A DNA stretch of 9,348 bases. It comes from Bacteroidales bacterium. GTDB lineage: Bacteria; Bacteroidota; Bacteroidia; Bacteroidales; Muribaculaceae. A program made the translations under genes and the position numbers. Where the stretch lies: positions 1 through 9,348 of the forward strand of contig CAAEIL010000173.1 in assembly GCA_900755985.1 (NCBI GenBank), given 5' to 3'. Shown here one piece after another: positions 1-6,349 of the stretch. The notes under the pieces are model-generated. The model ran no database searches and had not been told where the DNA came from. It was given only the letters and a program-made list of their open reading frames with translations. The stretch's first letter is position 1; each line of letters opens with the position of its first letter.

Positions 1-66
1 AGGGGCGGCGTGTGGGGTGGCGGTAGCCACGGAGGCGGTGGCGGTACAGGCCGTGGTCGTCGTTAA
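1..66 (+). CDS. C-terminal tail of an unidentified protein, Gly/Arg-rich (5' partial)
   Basis: Frame 1 is open from the window edge and stops at TAA 64-66. The 21 visible residues are almost all Gly with a few Arg, His, Ser and Thr, and end in GRGRR. Low-complexity Gly/Arg tails of this kind occur at the C-termini of RNA-binding proteins such as DEAD-box RNA helicases, and Gly-rich tails also occur on some secreted or membrane proteins. The fragment is too short to choose between these. Confidence is for the reading frame and stop only; the function is unknown. The 92 bp that follow before the next gene contain no strong terminator, so read-through into the barrel gene is possible. Confidence 0.55.
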   Translation, partial: RGGVWGGGSHGGGGGTGRGRR

Positions 67-158
67 TACCACTCGCTGAGTCCACAGGTCTCTTTCCCTG
101 TCTCACTCTCACTTTTCTCTTTTTGCTAACCCAATATTAAAAACGTTCAATAAAAGTT

Positions 159-1787
159 ATGAAACGCATTGTTCTACCGACACTGTTTTTGCTCGGTGCA
201 TCATCGGCAATTATGGGTCAAAGCGCAGTCGACGCACTGCAGTTGTCGCAGAGCGACTTCCGCGGCACGGCACGCTTCATGAGCATGGGCGGAGCATTCA
301 CCGCTCTCGGCGGAGACCTTTCCACCCTGACACAGAACCCCGCCGGTATCGGCATCTACCGCCACAGCGAGATTGGTGCCACACTTGACATCGACATCCA
401 GAGCACCAAAGGAACATCGGCAAGCACATCAATAAATAACAACCAGACCAAGGTCGCCTGCAACAACTTCGGATACGTAGGCGTTGCTAACCTCGGAGGC
501 GTCATGCAATCTTTCCAATGGGGCGTTACCTACGGCCGCAACGTTTCGTTCGACCGTCTGTACAGCGGTTATCAGAACCCGACACAGACTTCACTCTCCA
601 ACTATGTCGCAAGCTTCTCCAACGGATACAAGGCTCAGGACCTTGCCTTCGGCGAAAAATACGACCCATACTTAGACAGCGACTGTGACTGGCTCAGCAT
701 TCTGGCATACACAAGCGGACTTATCAATCTGCGCCAAGGCTCGGACAACCAGTACAAAGGTCTTTACCATAACAATACAATCGGCGACGCTTTGCTTCAC
801 GTCCGCGAAAAAGGTTATATCGACCAATATAGCTTCAACTTCGGCGGCAACTTCTCCGACATGATATACTGGGGCCTTGGCATCGGAGTCACCGACCTCA
901 ACTACACACGCATCACCGAGTACAGCGAAAGCATGGAAAATGCCGCTATTCTCAACCTCCAACAGGGACAGCAAGGCGGTGATGCCGGTTTCACCCTCAG
1001 CAACTACAAACACATCACCGGCACCGGATGGAATCTAAAATTCGGCCTCATCTTCAAGCCCATCAACGAATTGCGCATCGGCGCCGCTATCCACTCGCCA
1101 ACATGGTACAGCCTCGACGAGAACTACGACGCCGCCATCGACTACAGCTACTTCAATCCTGCACTGCCCGAGAGCAACGACAAGGACAATCCCAATCCCA
1201 TCGCAGGCAACGAATACTCTGATATAGCTTCATTCAGCTGGCGTCTGCGTTCGCCTTGGAAATTTATGGTTGGTGCCGCTACCGTCATCGGCGGCAAATT
1301 TATCCTCTCGGCCGATTACGAATATCAGGCCTACCCCGACATGACTGTCAAAAACGCCAATTACGACGGCTACGGATACCTTAACGACTACGTTGATAAC
1401 AAGGCCGTAATCAACGACATCAAAAGCTACACTCAGGCCGCCAACAACATCCGCATCGGCGCCGAATATCGTGTGACACCCAACGTCAGTGTCCGCGCAG
1501 GTTACAACACAACACTCTCCAACATCAAGAGCGATGTCCGCGACGGAAATGTCGACGTTGTCACTGCCGGTACCGACCCCTCGTTCACCCTTGACAAAAC
1601 CCGCAACAACATCTGTGTAGGTCTTGGCTACCGCACCGGAGCTTTCTCTATCGATGCAGCATACGTCCACTCTTCACGCGAAAGCATACTCAAACCCTAC
1701 ACCGACTTTAATTCGTCCATCTCTCCCTCCTACAGCATCAAGGACAACAACAACGACATCGTCCTCTCCCTCGCCTACCGTTTCTGA
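159..1787 (+). CDS. FadL/OmpP1/TodX-like outer-membrane beta-barrel protein
   Basis: A 542-residue outer-membrane protein, probably a channel for hydrophobic or other small substrates; the substrate is not visible from sequence. Residues 1-20 form a signal peptide: basic MKR, then a hydrophobic core (IVLPTLFLLGASSAIM), with cleavage likely near G20/Q21. Residues 38-65 carry the family hallmark: A38-R39, M43-G-G-A-F, A49-L-G-G-D, and N60-P-A-G-I-G. This is the 'AMGGAF...LGGD...NPAGL' pattern of FadL-like and PorV-like Bacteroidetes barrels. The rest alternates polar and aromatic or hydrophobic residues as beta-strands do, and the protein ends in VLSLAYRF, a typical last strand with terminal Phe recognised by the BAM complex. 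ATG 159 is chosen because it gives the signal peptide directly. An A/T-rich stretch without a Shine-Dalgarno sequence precedes it, as is usual in Bacteroidota. I see no convincing TAnnTTTG promoter upstream, so transcription may come from the previous gene. An intrinsic terminator follows. The family assignment is firm; the transport role is inferred from the family. Confidence 0.85.
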   Translation: MKRIVLPTLFLLGASSAIMGQSAVDALQLSQSDFRGTARFMSMGGAFTALGGDLSTLTQNPAGIGIYRHSEIGATLDIDIQSTKGTSASTSINNNQTKVACNNFGYVGVANLGGVMQSFQWGVTYGRNVSFDRLYSGYQNPTQTSLSNYVASFSNGYKAQDLAFGEKYDPYLDSDCDWLSILAYTSGLINLRQGSDNQYKGLYHNNTIGDALLHVREKGYIDQYSFNFGGNFSDMIYWGLGIGVTDLNYTRITEYSESMENAAILNLQQGQQGGDAGFTLSNYKHITGTGWNLKFGLIFKPINELRIGAAIHSPTWYSLDENYDAAIDYSYFNPALPESNDKDNPNPIAGNEYSDIASFSWRLRSPWKFMVGAATVIGGKFILSADYEYQAYPDMTVKNANYDGYGYLNDYVDNKAVINDIKSYTQAANNIRIGAEYRVTPNVSVRAGYNTTLSNIKSDVRDGNVDVVTAGTDPSFTLDKTRNNICVGLGYRTGAFSIDAAYVHSSRESILKPYTDFNSSISPSYSIKDNNNDIVLSLAYRF

Positions 1788-1810
1788 CGCACATATTCGA
1801 CCACGCATAC

Positions 1811-1837
1811 AAGCCCCGCTCTCCCCGGGGCTTTTTT
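1811..1837 (+). terminator. Rho-independent terminator of the barrel gene
   Basis: An 8-bp perfect stem (AAGCCCCG at 1811-1818 with CGGGGCTT at 1826-1833) encloses a 7-nt loop and runs into a T-tract at 1832-1837. It begins 23 bp after the stop codon of the outer-membrane barrel gene. It isolates that gene from the helicase downstream. Confidence 0.9.
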
Positions 1838-1999
1838 AGTATCACGACCACTCGCCATGCACATTTCGCAATAATCGACTCTATTCGGACGGATACAAGC
1901 AAGGCAGCGACCCCGATTAATTTTCATATTATCAAGGCATCTGTCTTAATAACATGCACTTTCTAAAATTTCTCTGATAATCGCAGGCCGTCCCTAATG

Positions 2000-2026
2000 T
2001 TGTCAGCACAAATTTTTGTAACTTTG
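2000..2026 (+). promoter_or_regulatory. Bacteroidetes-type promoter of the helicase gene
   Basis: TAACTTTG at 2019-2026 is an exact match to the Bacteroidetes -7 consensus TAnnTTTG. A TTG at 2000-2002 could serve as the -33 element, but the gap of 16 bp is shorter than the usual 19-21, so the -33 assignment is weak. Only 7 bp separate the -7 box from the ATG at 2034, so transcription should begin at or just before the start codon. The rest of the 246-bp gap (1838-1999) shows no gene or other convincing signal. Confidence 0.65.
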
Positions 2027-2033
2027 CATTGAT

Positions 2034-4079
2034 ATGGCAAACGATAATAAACATAAAGCTGCTGACGAAAATATTGACCTTGACAATCCCGAGTTCGCGA
2101 ATGTCTGGAAGCTGCTCAACTATACCAACCGCTCGGTTTTTCTCACAGGCAAAGCCGGCACGGGTAAATCGACGTTTCTGCGCTATATTGTCGCCAATAT
2201 CAAGAAAAAGGCCATTGTACTTGCTCCGACCGGCATCGCTGCCGTCAACGCAGGCGGTCAGACATTGCACTCGTTTTTCAAAATTCCGCTCAAGCCCATA
2301 CTGCCTACCGACCCGGACTTTGCCGTTCGCACTCTGCGCAAGCGCATGAAGTACAGTCAGGCTCACATAAAGTTGTTGCGCCAGATTGACATCATCGTCA
2401 TTGACGAGATCTCGATGGTTCGCGCCGATGTCATCGATTTCATTGACCGTATCCTGCGTGTCTATTGCCAGCGAATGCGCGAACCTTTCGGCGGCAAGCA
2501 GCTGCTGCTCGTCGGTGACATCTTTCAGCTCGAGCCGGTTGTTACCGGCGATGCACGCGACATTTTGGCCCACTATTACCGCGCACCTTTCTTTTTCAAC
2601 GCCGACGCCTTTAGGGTGTTATCGCTCGTGTCGGTCGAGTTGCGCAAAGTCTACCGCCAGGATGACAGCCGGTTCGTCGCCCTGCTCGACCGCGTCCGCG
2701 CCGGGCAACCCACCGCCGAGGACATCGCCTCTGTCAACTCGCGCCTGATTAAGCCCGGCGAAGAAGAGAACGATGACAAAAACATGACCATGACCATAGC
2801 TACCCGCCGCGACATGGTCGACAACATCAACCAGCAGCACCTCGACCGCCTAACTACCAAGCTGATGACCTTCAAAGGTCAAATCACCGGCGACTTTCCC
2901 ACCAACTCGCTGCCCACCGACATCGAGCTGTCTCTCAAAGTCGGCGCTCAGGTTGTATTTATCAAGAACGACCCCGACCACAAATGGGTCAACGGTACCA
3001 TTGGCGTCATTGACTCTATGAACGATGATGTCATCAATGTTCGCCTCGAAAGTGGTAACACCGTTGCCGTCGAGCCTGACCTTTGGGAAAACATACGATA
3101 TACCTACAACGAAAAAGACAATACAGTCGATGAGGAAGTCCTCGGGTCGTTCAGCCAGATGCCTCTGAAGCTGGCATGGGCGCTTACCATACACAAAAGC
3201 CAAGGCCTTACATTCAATCGCATCAACATCGATCTGGGTCGCGGAGCTTTCACCGGAGGTCAGACCTATGTCGCCCTCAGCCGGTGTCGCTCGCTCGAAG
3301 GCATCAGACTCAATTCTACACTCAATCTCCGCGACATCTTCGTCAACCGGCATGTTCTGGACTTTGCCTCGACTTTCAACGACCACGAGCATATCGTTTC
3401 GGCTCTCGAATCGTCACGCGCCAACGAGCTGTATCTCCACTCGGCGCAAGCTTTCGACAAAGGCGACTTCAACCAAGCCGTCGAACTTTTTTATCAGGCA
3501 TCGAAACTCCAGCCCGAATTTGACAAGCTCTTGGTGCGACGTCTCATTGCACTAAAACTTGGTCGCATGCGACGTCTTGAGGGAGAAATCGCCCGGCTAC
3601 GCACGCAGGTCGAACAAGACCGCCAACGTTTCAACATCATTGCCGACGACCATATCAGCATGGGCAACGACTGTGCCGAAGCCGGCGAATATCAAGCCGC
3701 CCTCGCCAACTACCGCAAGGCTCTGGAGTTCAACCCGGACAGCGTGCTCGCGCTGCAACTTTCGGCACAGCTGCAAGCCGAAAACGGCGAGGCAGACAAA
3801 GCCCTTAGCCTTCTCGAGACGGCTCTCAAAATTGCCCCCGATAACATTCAGACCCTGATTGCTATCGGCGACATATACAACGCCGAAGGCGATATTCCTG
3901 CGGCCATGGATCACTTTCTCCGCGCATACGAAGCTGACAAAAGCAATCAAAAAGTTTTGCGACGCATTATCGCGCTCTACGAGTCGACAGGCGATAAGAA
4001 CTCGGCTCAAACTTACCGGCAAGCGCTGCGCGCACTCAAGGCCGACAAAAAGCCCCGTCCACCCCAAAAAAAGAAGTAA
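2034..4079 (+). CDS. SF1 (Pif1/RecD-like) DNA helicase with C-terminal TPR repeats
   Basis: A 681-residue cytoplasmic protein with an ATP-dependent helicase module of superfamily 1B joined to a TPR array. Helicase motifs appear in order: Walker A GKAGTGKST (39-47), motif Ia APTGIAA (64-70), Walker B/motif II DEISM (124-128), motif III GDIFQLEPV (161-169), motif V IHKSQGLTF (386-394) and motif VI VALSRCR (413-419) with its arginine finger. All catalytic residues are intact. From about residue 465 come TPR-like units (for example AFDKGDFNQAVELFYQA and GEYQAALANYRKALEFNP), some five in all. A short charged, coiled-coil-like helix (about 513-533) separates the first from the rest, and the tail is basic (KPRPPQKKK). 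Known Pif1/RecD relatives unwind DNA 5'-3' in replication, recombination or repair; the TPRs would add protein-protein contacts, but the partner is unknown. The ATG at 2034 is the only in-frame Met before the conserved helicase core. The gene is transcribed alone and converges with ftsE. Confidence 0.88.
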   Translation: MANDNKHKAADENIDLDNPEFANVWKLLNYTNRSVFLTGKAGTGKSTFLRYIVANIKKKAIVLAPTGIAAVNAGGQTLHSFFKIPLKPILPTDPDFAVRTLRKRMKYSQAHIKLLRQIDIIVIDEISMVRADVIDFIDRILRVYCQRMREPFGGKQLLLVGDIFQLEPVVTGDARDILAHYYRAPFFFNADAFRVLSLVSVELRKVYRQDDSRFVALLDRVRAGQPTAEDIASVNSRLIKPGEEENDDKNMTMTIATRRDMVDNINQQHLDRLTTKLMTFKGQITGDFPTNSLPTDIELSLKVGAQVVFIKNDPDHKWVNGTIGVIDSMNDDVINVRLESGNTVAVEPDLWENIRYTYNEKDNTVDEEVLGSFSQMPLKLAWALTIHKSQGLTFNRINIDLGRGAFTGGQTYVALSRCRSLEGIRLNSTLNLRDIFVNRHVLDFASTFNDHEHIVSALESSRANELYLHSAQAFDKGDFNQAVELFYQASKLQPEFDKLLVRRLIALKLGRMRRLEGEIARLRTQVEQDRQRFNIIADDHISMGNDCAEAGEYQAALANYRKALEFNPDSVLALQLSAQLQAENGEADKALSLLETALKIAPDNIQTLIAIGDIYNAEGDIPAAMDHFLRAYEADKSNQKVLRRIIALYESTGDKNSAQTYRQALRALKADKKPRPPQKKK

Positions 4080-4201
4080 ACTCCACAGAAATCTTTACCG
4101 TAAAACATTTCAGGTCCCTGATGTCCATACCCGCAAGGCAATGGCTTATGCTATCAGCGCAGGCACAGGCCACCACATGTCGGACTATAACTCTATGCAC
4201 A
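4080..4201. other. Convergent intergenic gap between helicase and ftsE
   Basis: This 122-bp gap separates the stop codons of two converging genes. I see no stem-loop with a T-tract on either strand, so there is no recognisable intrinsic terminator. No coding frame here looks real: the open frames crossing it overlap ftsE or the helicase and have no family resemblance. Termination may be Rho-dependent, or the transcripts may overlap. Confidence 0.5.
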
Positions 4202-4870
4202 TCAAGGCAGCTCGCTAAGACGTTTCTCTTCGCAGATAAACACACGTCCGAAGTAGCGGTCAATCAACGGATGATTATGAGTAGCTATGATTACAGCAGT
4301 GCCGTTAGACGCGATTGTCGACAACAGGGCGAAAATCTGCTCGCCGGTTTCGGGGTCAAGATTGCCGGTAGGCTCGTCGGCGACGATAATATCGGGCTTG
4401 TTGAGCAACGAGCGCGCTATGACTATGCGCTGCTGCTCGCCTCCTGACAACTCGTACGGCATCTTGTAATTCTTGGTCGACATGTCCACACGATCGAGTA
4501 CCTGATTGATGCGCTGCTCGATAAGTTCGCGGTCGCGCCAGCCTGTAGCCCGGAGTACAAATTCGAGATTGGCGTACACCGTACGGTCGGTCAATAACTG
4601 GAAATCCTGGAATACAACGCCGACACGGCGACGCAACATCGGCAAGTCGTGACGACGTATTTTGCGCAGGTCATAGTCGAGTACCCTTGCTTCGCCCGTC
4701 TCTACCGGTACATCTCCGTATATTGTCTTCAGGAGTGATGTCTTCCCGCTGCCGACCTTGCCGACAAGGTAGACAAGCTCGCCCGAGGCGACTGAAAAAT
4801 TCACATCCTTAAGCACGACAAACTCTTTGCGGTCTATCTCGACGCCTTTATAGTCTATTATCGGTTCCAT
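4202..4870 (-). CDS. ftsE: Cell-division ABC transporter ATPase FtsE
   Basis: A 222-residue ABC ATPase, the usual FtsE length. In the family it pairs with the membrane protein FtsX at the division site and, through ATP hydrolysis, controls peptidoglycan hydrolases. Visible motifs: Walker A GKVGSGKTS (37-45), Q-loop VVFQDFQLL (85-93), ABC signature LSGGEQQR (141-148), Walker B IIVADEP (161-167) with catalytic E166, D-loop GNLD (169-172), and H-loop H198. All are intact. The VFQDFQLL string and the short C-terminus separate FtsE from LolD and MacB relatives. The start is placed at ATG 4870-4868. It is preceded by AGAGGA, a fair Shine-Dalgarno match, and an upstream TTG (4897) lies inside the -7 promoter box and so cannot be the start. 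No ftsX is adjacent: the neighbours are a convergent helicase and a divergent metal-efflux operon. From memory, separated ftsE and ftsX loci are normal in Bacteroidota. A LolD-like lipoprotein role is the main alternative, judged less likely. Confidence 0.87.
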   Translation of the reverse strand: MEPIIDYKGVEIDRKEFVVLKDVNFSVASGELVYLVGKVGSGKTSLLKTIYGDVPVETGEARVLDYDLRKIRRHDLPMLRRRVGVVFQDFQLLTDRTVYANLEFVLRATGWRDRELIEQRINQVLDRVDMSTKNYKMPYELSGGEQQRIVIARSLLNKPDIIVADEPTGNLDPETGEQIFALLSTIASNGTAVIIATHNHPLIDRYFGRVFICEEKRLSELP

Positions 4871-4894
4871 TTTTCCTCTGTCATGTTTGATTGA

Positions 4895-4925
4895 CAAAGG
4901 TATAAAATTTTACGTCTCCGGACAA
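4895..4925 (-). promoter_or_regulatory. Promoter of ftsE (minus strand)
   Basis: Read on the minus strand, TTG (4925-4923) is followed after exactly 20 bp by TACCTTTG (4902-4895), a full match to the Bacteroidetes -33/-7 promoter (TTG, 19-21 bp, TAnnTTTG). The expected start site lies near 4890, giving a leader of about 20 nt that contains the AGAGGA ribosome-binding site. The -33 element overlaps the inverted repeat at 4917-4932. Confidence 0.75.
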
Positions 4926-4932
4926 GTCCGGA
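4917..4932. repeat. 7-2-7 perfect inverted repeat, candidate operator
   Basis: TCCGGAC (4917-4923), AA, GTCCGGA (4926-4932) form a perfect inverted repeat in otherwise A/T-rich intergenic DNA. It covers the -33 element of the ftsE promoter and lies about 55 bp upstream of the -33 element of the efflux-operon promoter. The symmetry fits a dimeric DNA-binding protein, but no regulator gene is in view. The 2-nt spacer is too short for a hairpin loop without opening part of the stem, so a DNA site is more likely than an RNA structure. Confidence 0.5.
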
Positions 4933-4987
4933 AACACACAAAATCAGTTCGCAATTTAGAATGAATAAAAATAACGTCCGCTTTTTA

Positions 4988-5017
4988 TTGTCATATCGTA
5001 TATTTTTACGAATTTTG
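4988..5017 (+). promoter_or_regulatory. Promoter of the metal-efflux operon, with repeat elements
   Basis: TTG (4988-4990) is followed after 19 bp by GAATTTTG (5010-5017), which matches the -7 consensus TAnnTTTG at all but the first base. Transcription would start near 5024, giving a leader of about 80 nt before the ATG at 5104. An inverted repeat TCGTA-N6-TACGA (4996-5000 and 5007-5011) fills the spacer and touches the -7 box. The heptamer ACGAATT occurs at 5008-5014 and again at 5021-5027, 13 bp apart. A weak hairpin GCGTC-AAATA-GACGC (5038-5052) lies in the leader. These positions suit a repressor site, but this is inference. Confidence 0.55.
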
Positions 5018-5103
5018 CAGACGAATTGATATATAAGGCGTCAAATAGACGCACATCACATTAAATAATAATACGATAATTTAAATCATACATACCACAC
5101 GTT

Positions 5104-6309
5104 ATGACACGAAACAGACTGTCGCTTCTGCGCCACGCAGCTTACATAGCAATCTGCTTTACAATAGCTTCGTGCGGCAGCAATGCAAATGACGAACTTG
5201 CTCATCACCATCACGACCATGGACATGGAGCCGAAGGCCATGACCACGAAGCCGAGAAAGGCCATGACCATGAGTCCGAAGCCGCAGAGCACGGCGGTGT
5301 CACCGAAATCATCCTCAAGCCGGAGCAGGCAAAACGCTTCGGAGTCAAAACACAAAAAGTGTCACCGGGCAACTTCAGTGACGTCTTCAAGGTTACGGGA
5401 CAGATTATCGACGCGCCCGAGGCGTCCGGTGTCGTTACGGCTCCGACATCAGGCGTTGTCACACTATCGTCGCGCGCTGTAGTCGGGAATCAGGTTGCCC
5501 GCGGCACAGTCATAGCGTCAGTCAAAGCCTCGGCTGTCACCGGCGGCGACCCCAACACCGCCGCCCGCGTCGCAATCAATGCCGCCAAACGTGAGGTCGA
5601 CCGTCTGAAACCGCTGCACGACCGCGGCATAGTCTCGACCGCCGAATACAACCGCGCTCTTGCTCAGCTCGACGCCGCCCGCGCCGCCTACAGCCCGGCT
5701 GCCGCCTCGGGTGCGGCCACTGCCCCTGTCGGAGGCACCATTACTCAACTGATGGTCGGTCAGGGCCAGTACGTCGACGCGGGTGCGCCTATCGCCACTC
5801 TTTCAGGCTCGGGCAAGCTCAATCTCCGCGCCGACCTGCCACAGAAATACTATGCCCGTGCCAACGAAATCACCGGCGTCAAAATCAAGACTCCCTACTC
5901 GCCCGAAGTTTTCGATCTTAAGGACTTCGGCGCACGCCGCAACACCACATCTCAGCTTGTAAGTTCGACACCGGGTTATATTCCCATTACATTTACCCTT
6001 AACAACAACGGCAATCTCGTGCCCGGAACTTTTGTCGAAGTCTATCTTTTAGGAAGTCCGCGCCACAATGTTATTTCCGTGCCACTGACGGCACTTTCCG
6101 AGCAACAGGGCAAGTTCTTCGTCTATGTCCGCATCGACGAGGAAGGCTACGTCAAGACTCCTGTAACCATAGGCGAGCGTGACGGCGAATTCGTCGAAAT
6201 TGTCTCGGGACTAAAAGCCGGTGACGAAGTTGTCACCGAAGGCACCACTACGGTGCGTCTGGCCGAGTCGTCAGGCGTTGTACCCGAAGGTCATACGCAC
6301 AACCATTGA
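5104..6309 (+). CDS. czcB: RND efflux periplasmic adaptor (membrane fusion lipoprotein), CzcB-like, His-rich
   Basis: A 401-residue adaptor linking an inner-membrane RND pump to an outer-membrane channel for heavy-metal export. Residues 1-24 form a lipoprotein signal: basic start, hydrophobic stretch, lipobox I21-A-S-C24 with C24 as the lipidated residue. Residues 34-63 contain 11 His mixed with Asp and Glu, and the C-terminus ends HTHNH; such clusters bind divalent metals. Two lipoyl-like half motifs follow, TAPTSGVVT and TAPVGGTITQLMVGQGQYV. They flank a short alpha-hairpin (about VAINAAKREVDRL to LDAARAAY), then come a beta-barrel and a membrane-proximal domain (VPLTALSEQQG, IGERDGEFVEIVSGLKAGDEVVTEG). 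This is the standard MFP order and length. The pump gene begins 40 bp downstream with no promoter between, so the two are one operon. The hairpin is short relative to AcrA-type adaptors, as in CusB/CzcB. No Met-rich metal motif of the CusB type is evident, which favours a CzcB-like role, but the exact metal is not proven. Confidence 0.87.
   Translation: MTRNRLSLLRHAAYIAICFTIASCGSNANDELAHHHHDHGHGAEGHDHEAEKGHDHESEAAEHGGVTEIILKPEQAKRFGVKTQKVSPGNFSDVFKVTGQIIDAPEASGVVTAPTSGVVTLSSRAVVGNQVARGTVIASVKASAVTGGDPNTAARVAINAAKREVDRLKPLHDRGIVSTAEYNRALAQLDAARAAYSPAAASGAATAPVGGTITQLMVGQGQYVDAGAPIATLSGSGKLNLRADLPQKYYARANEITGVKIKTPYSPEVFDLKDFGARRNTTSQLVSSTPGYIPITFTLNNNGNLVPGTFVEVYLLGSPRHNVISVPLTALSEQQGKFFVYVRIDEEGYVKTPVTIGERDGEFVEIVSGLKAGDEVVTEGTTTVRLAESSGVVPEGHTHNH
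5236..5283 (+). repeat. Tandem 24-bp (8-codon) repeat encoding the His-rich segment
   Basis: Two in-frame copies, 5236-5259 and 5260-5283, encode GHDHEAEK and GHDHESEA. They start with the same 11 bases and differ by a few substitutions later. The repeat lies within the His/Asp/Glu-rich N-terminal region of the mature adaptor, just after the lipidated cysteine. Confidence 0.75.
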
Positions 6310-6349
6310 CCGGCTTATCTCTGCATTTACAGACGTCAATTCCACTGCT

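Noticed and set aside
84..101. ACAGG-N8-CCTGT stem as a terminator of the upstream gene
   Set aside because: The stem has only 5 bp with an 8-nt loop, and the pyrimidine-rich sequence after it has no uninterrupted T-tract close by.
1928..1981. Inverted heptamers ATTATCA (1928-1934) and TGATAAT (1975-1981)
   Set aside because: A/T-rich 7-mers 40 bp apart in A/T-rich DNA are expected by chance, and they align with no promoter element.
1838..2033. Possible small RNA or small gene between the barrel terminator and the helicase
   Set aside because: Apart from the helicase promoter I find no -7 box, stable hairpin with T-tract, or plausible short coding frame.
1932..2573. Open frame of 213 codons on the minus strand over the helicase 5' part and its promoter
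   Set aside because: Antisense to the conserved helicase motifs, with no recognisable family. It is explained by codon bias of the sense gene.
4121..4447. Open frame of 108 codons on the + strand over the ftsE 3' end
   Set aside because: Most of it is antisense to the conserved ABC signature and Walker B region. It has no promoter motif or family resemblance.
4871..4897. Upstream TTG start for ftsE, adding 9 residues
   Set aside because: The TTG is part of the -7 promoter box (TACCTTTG), so it would not be transcribed. The ATG at 4870 has AGAGGA in front and matches the usual FtsE N-terminus.
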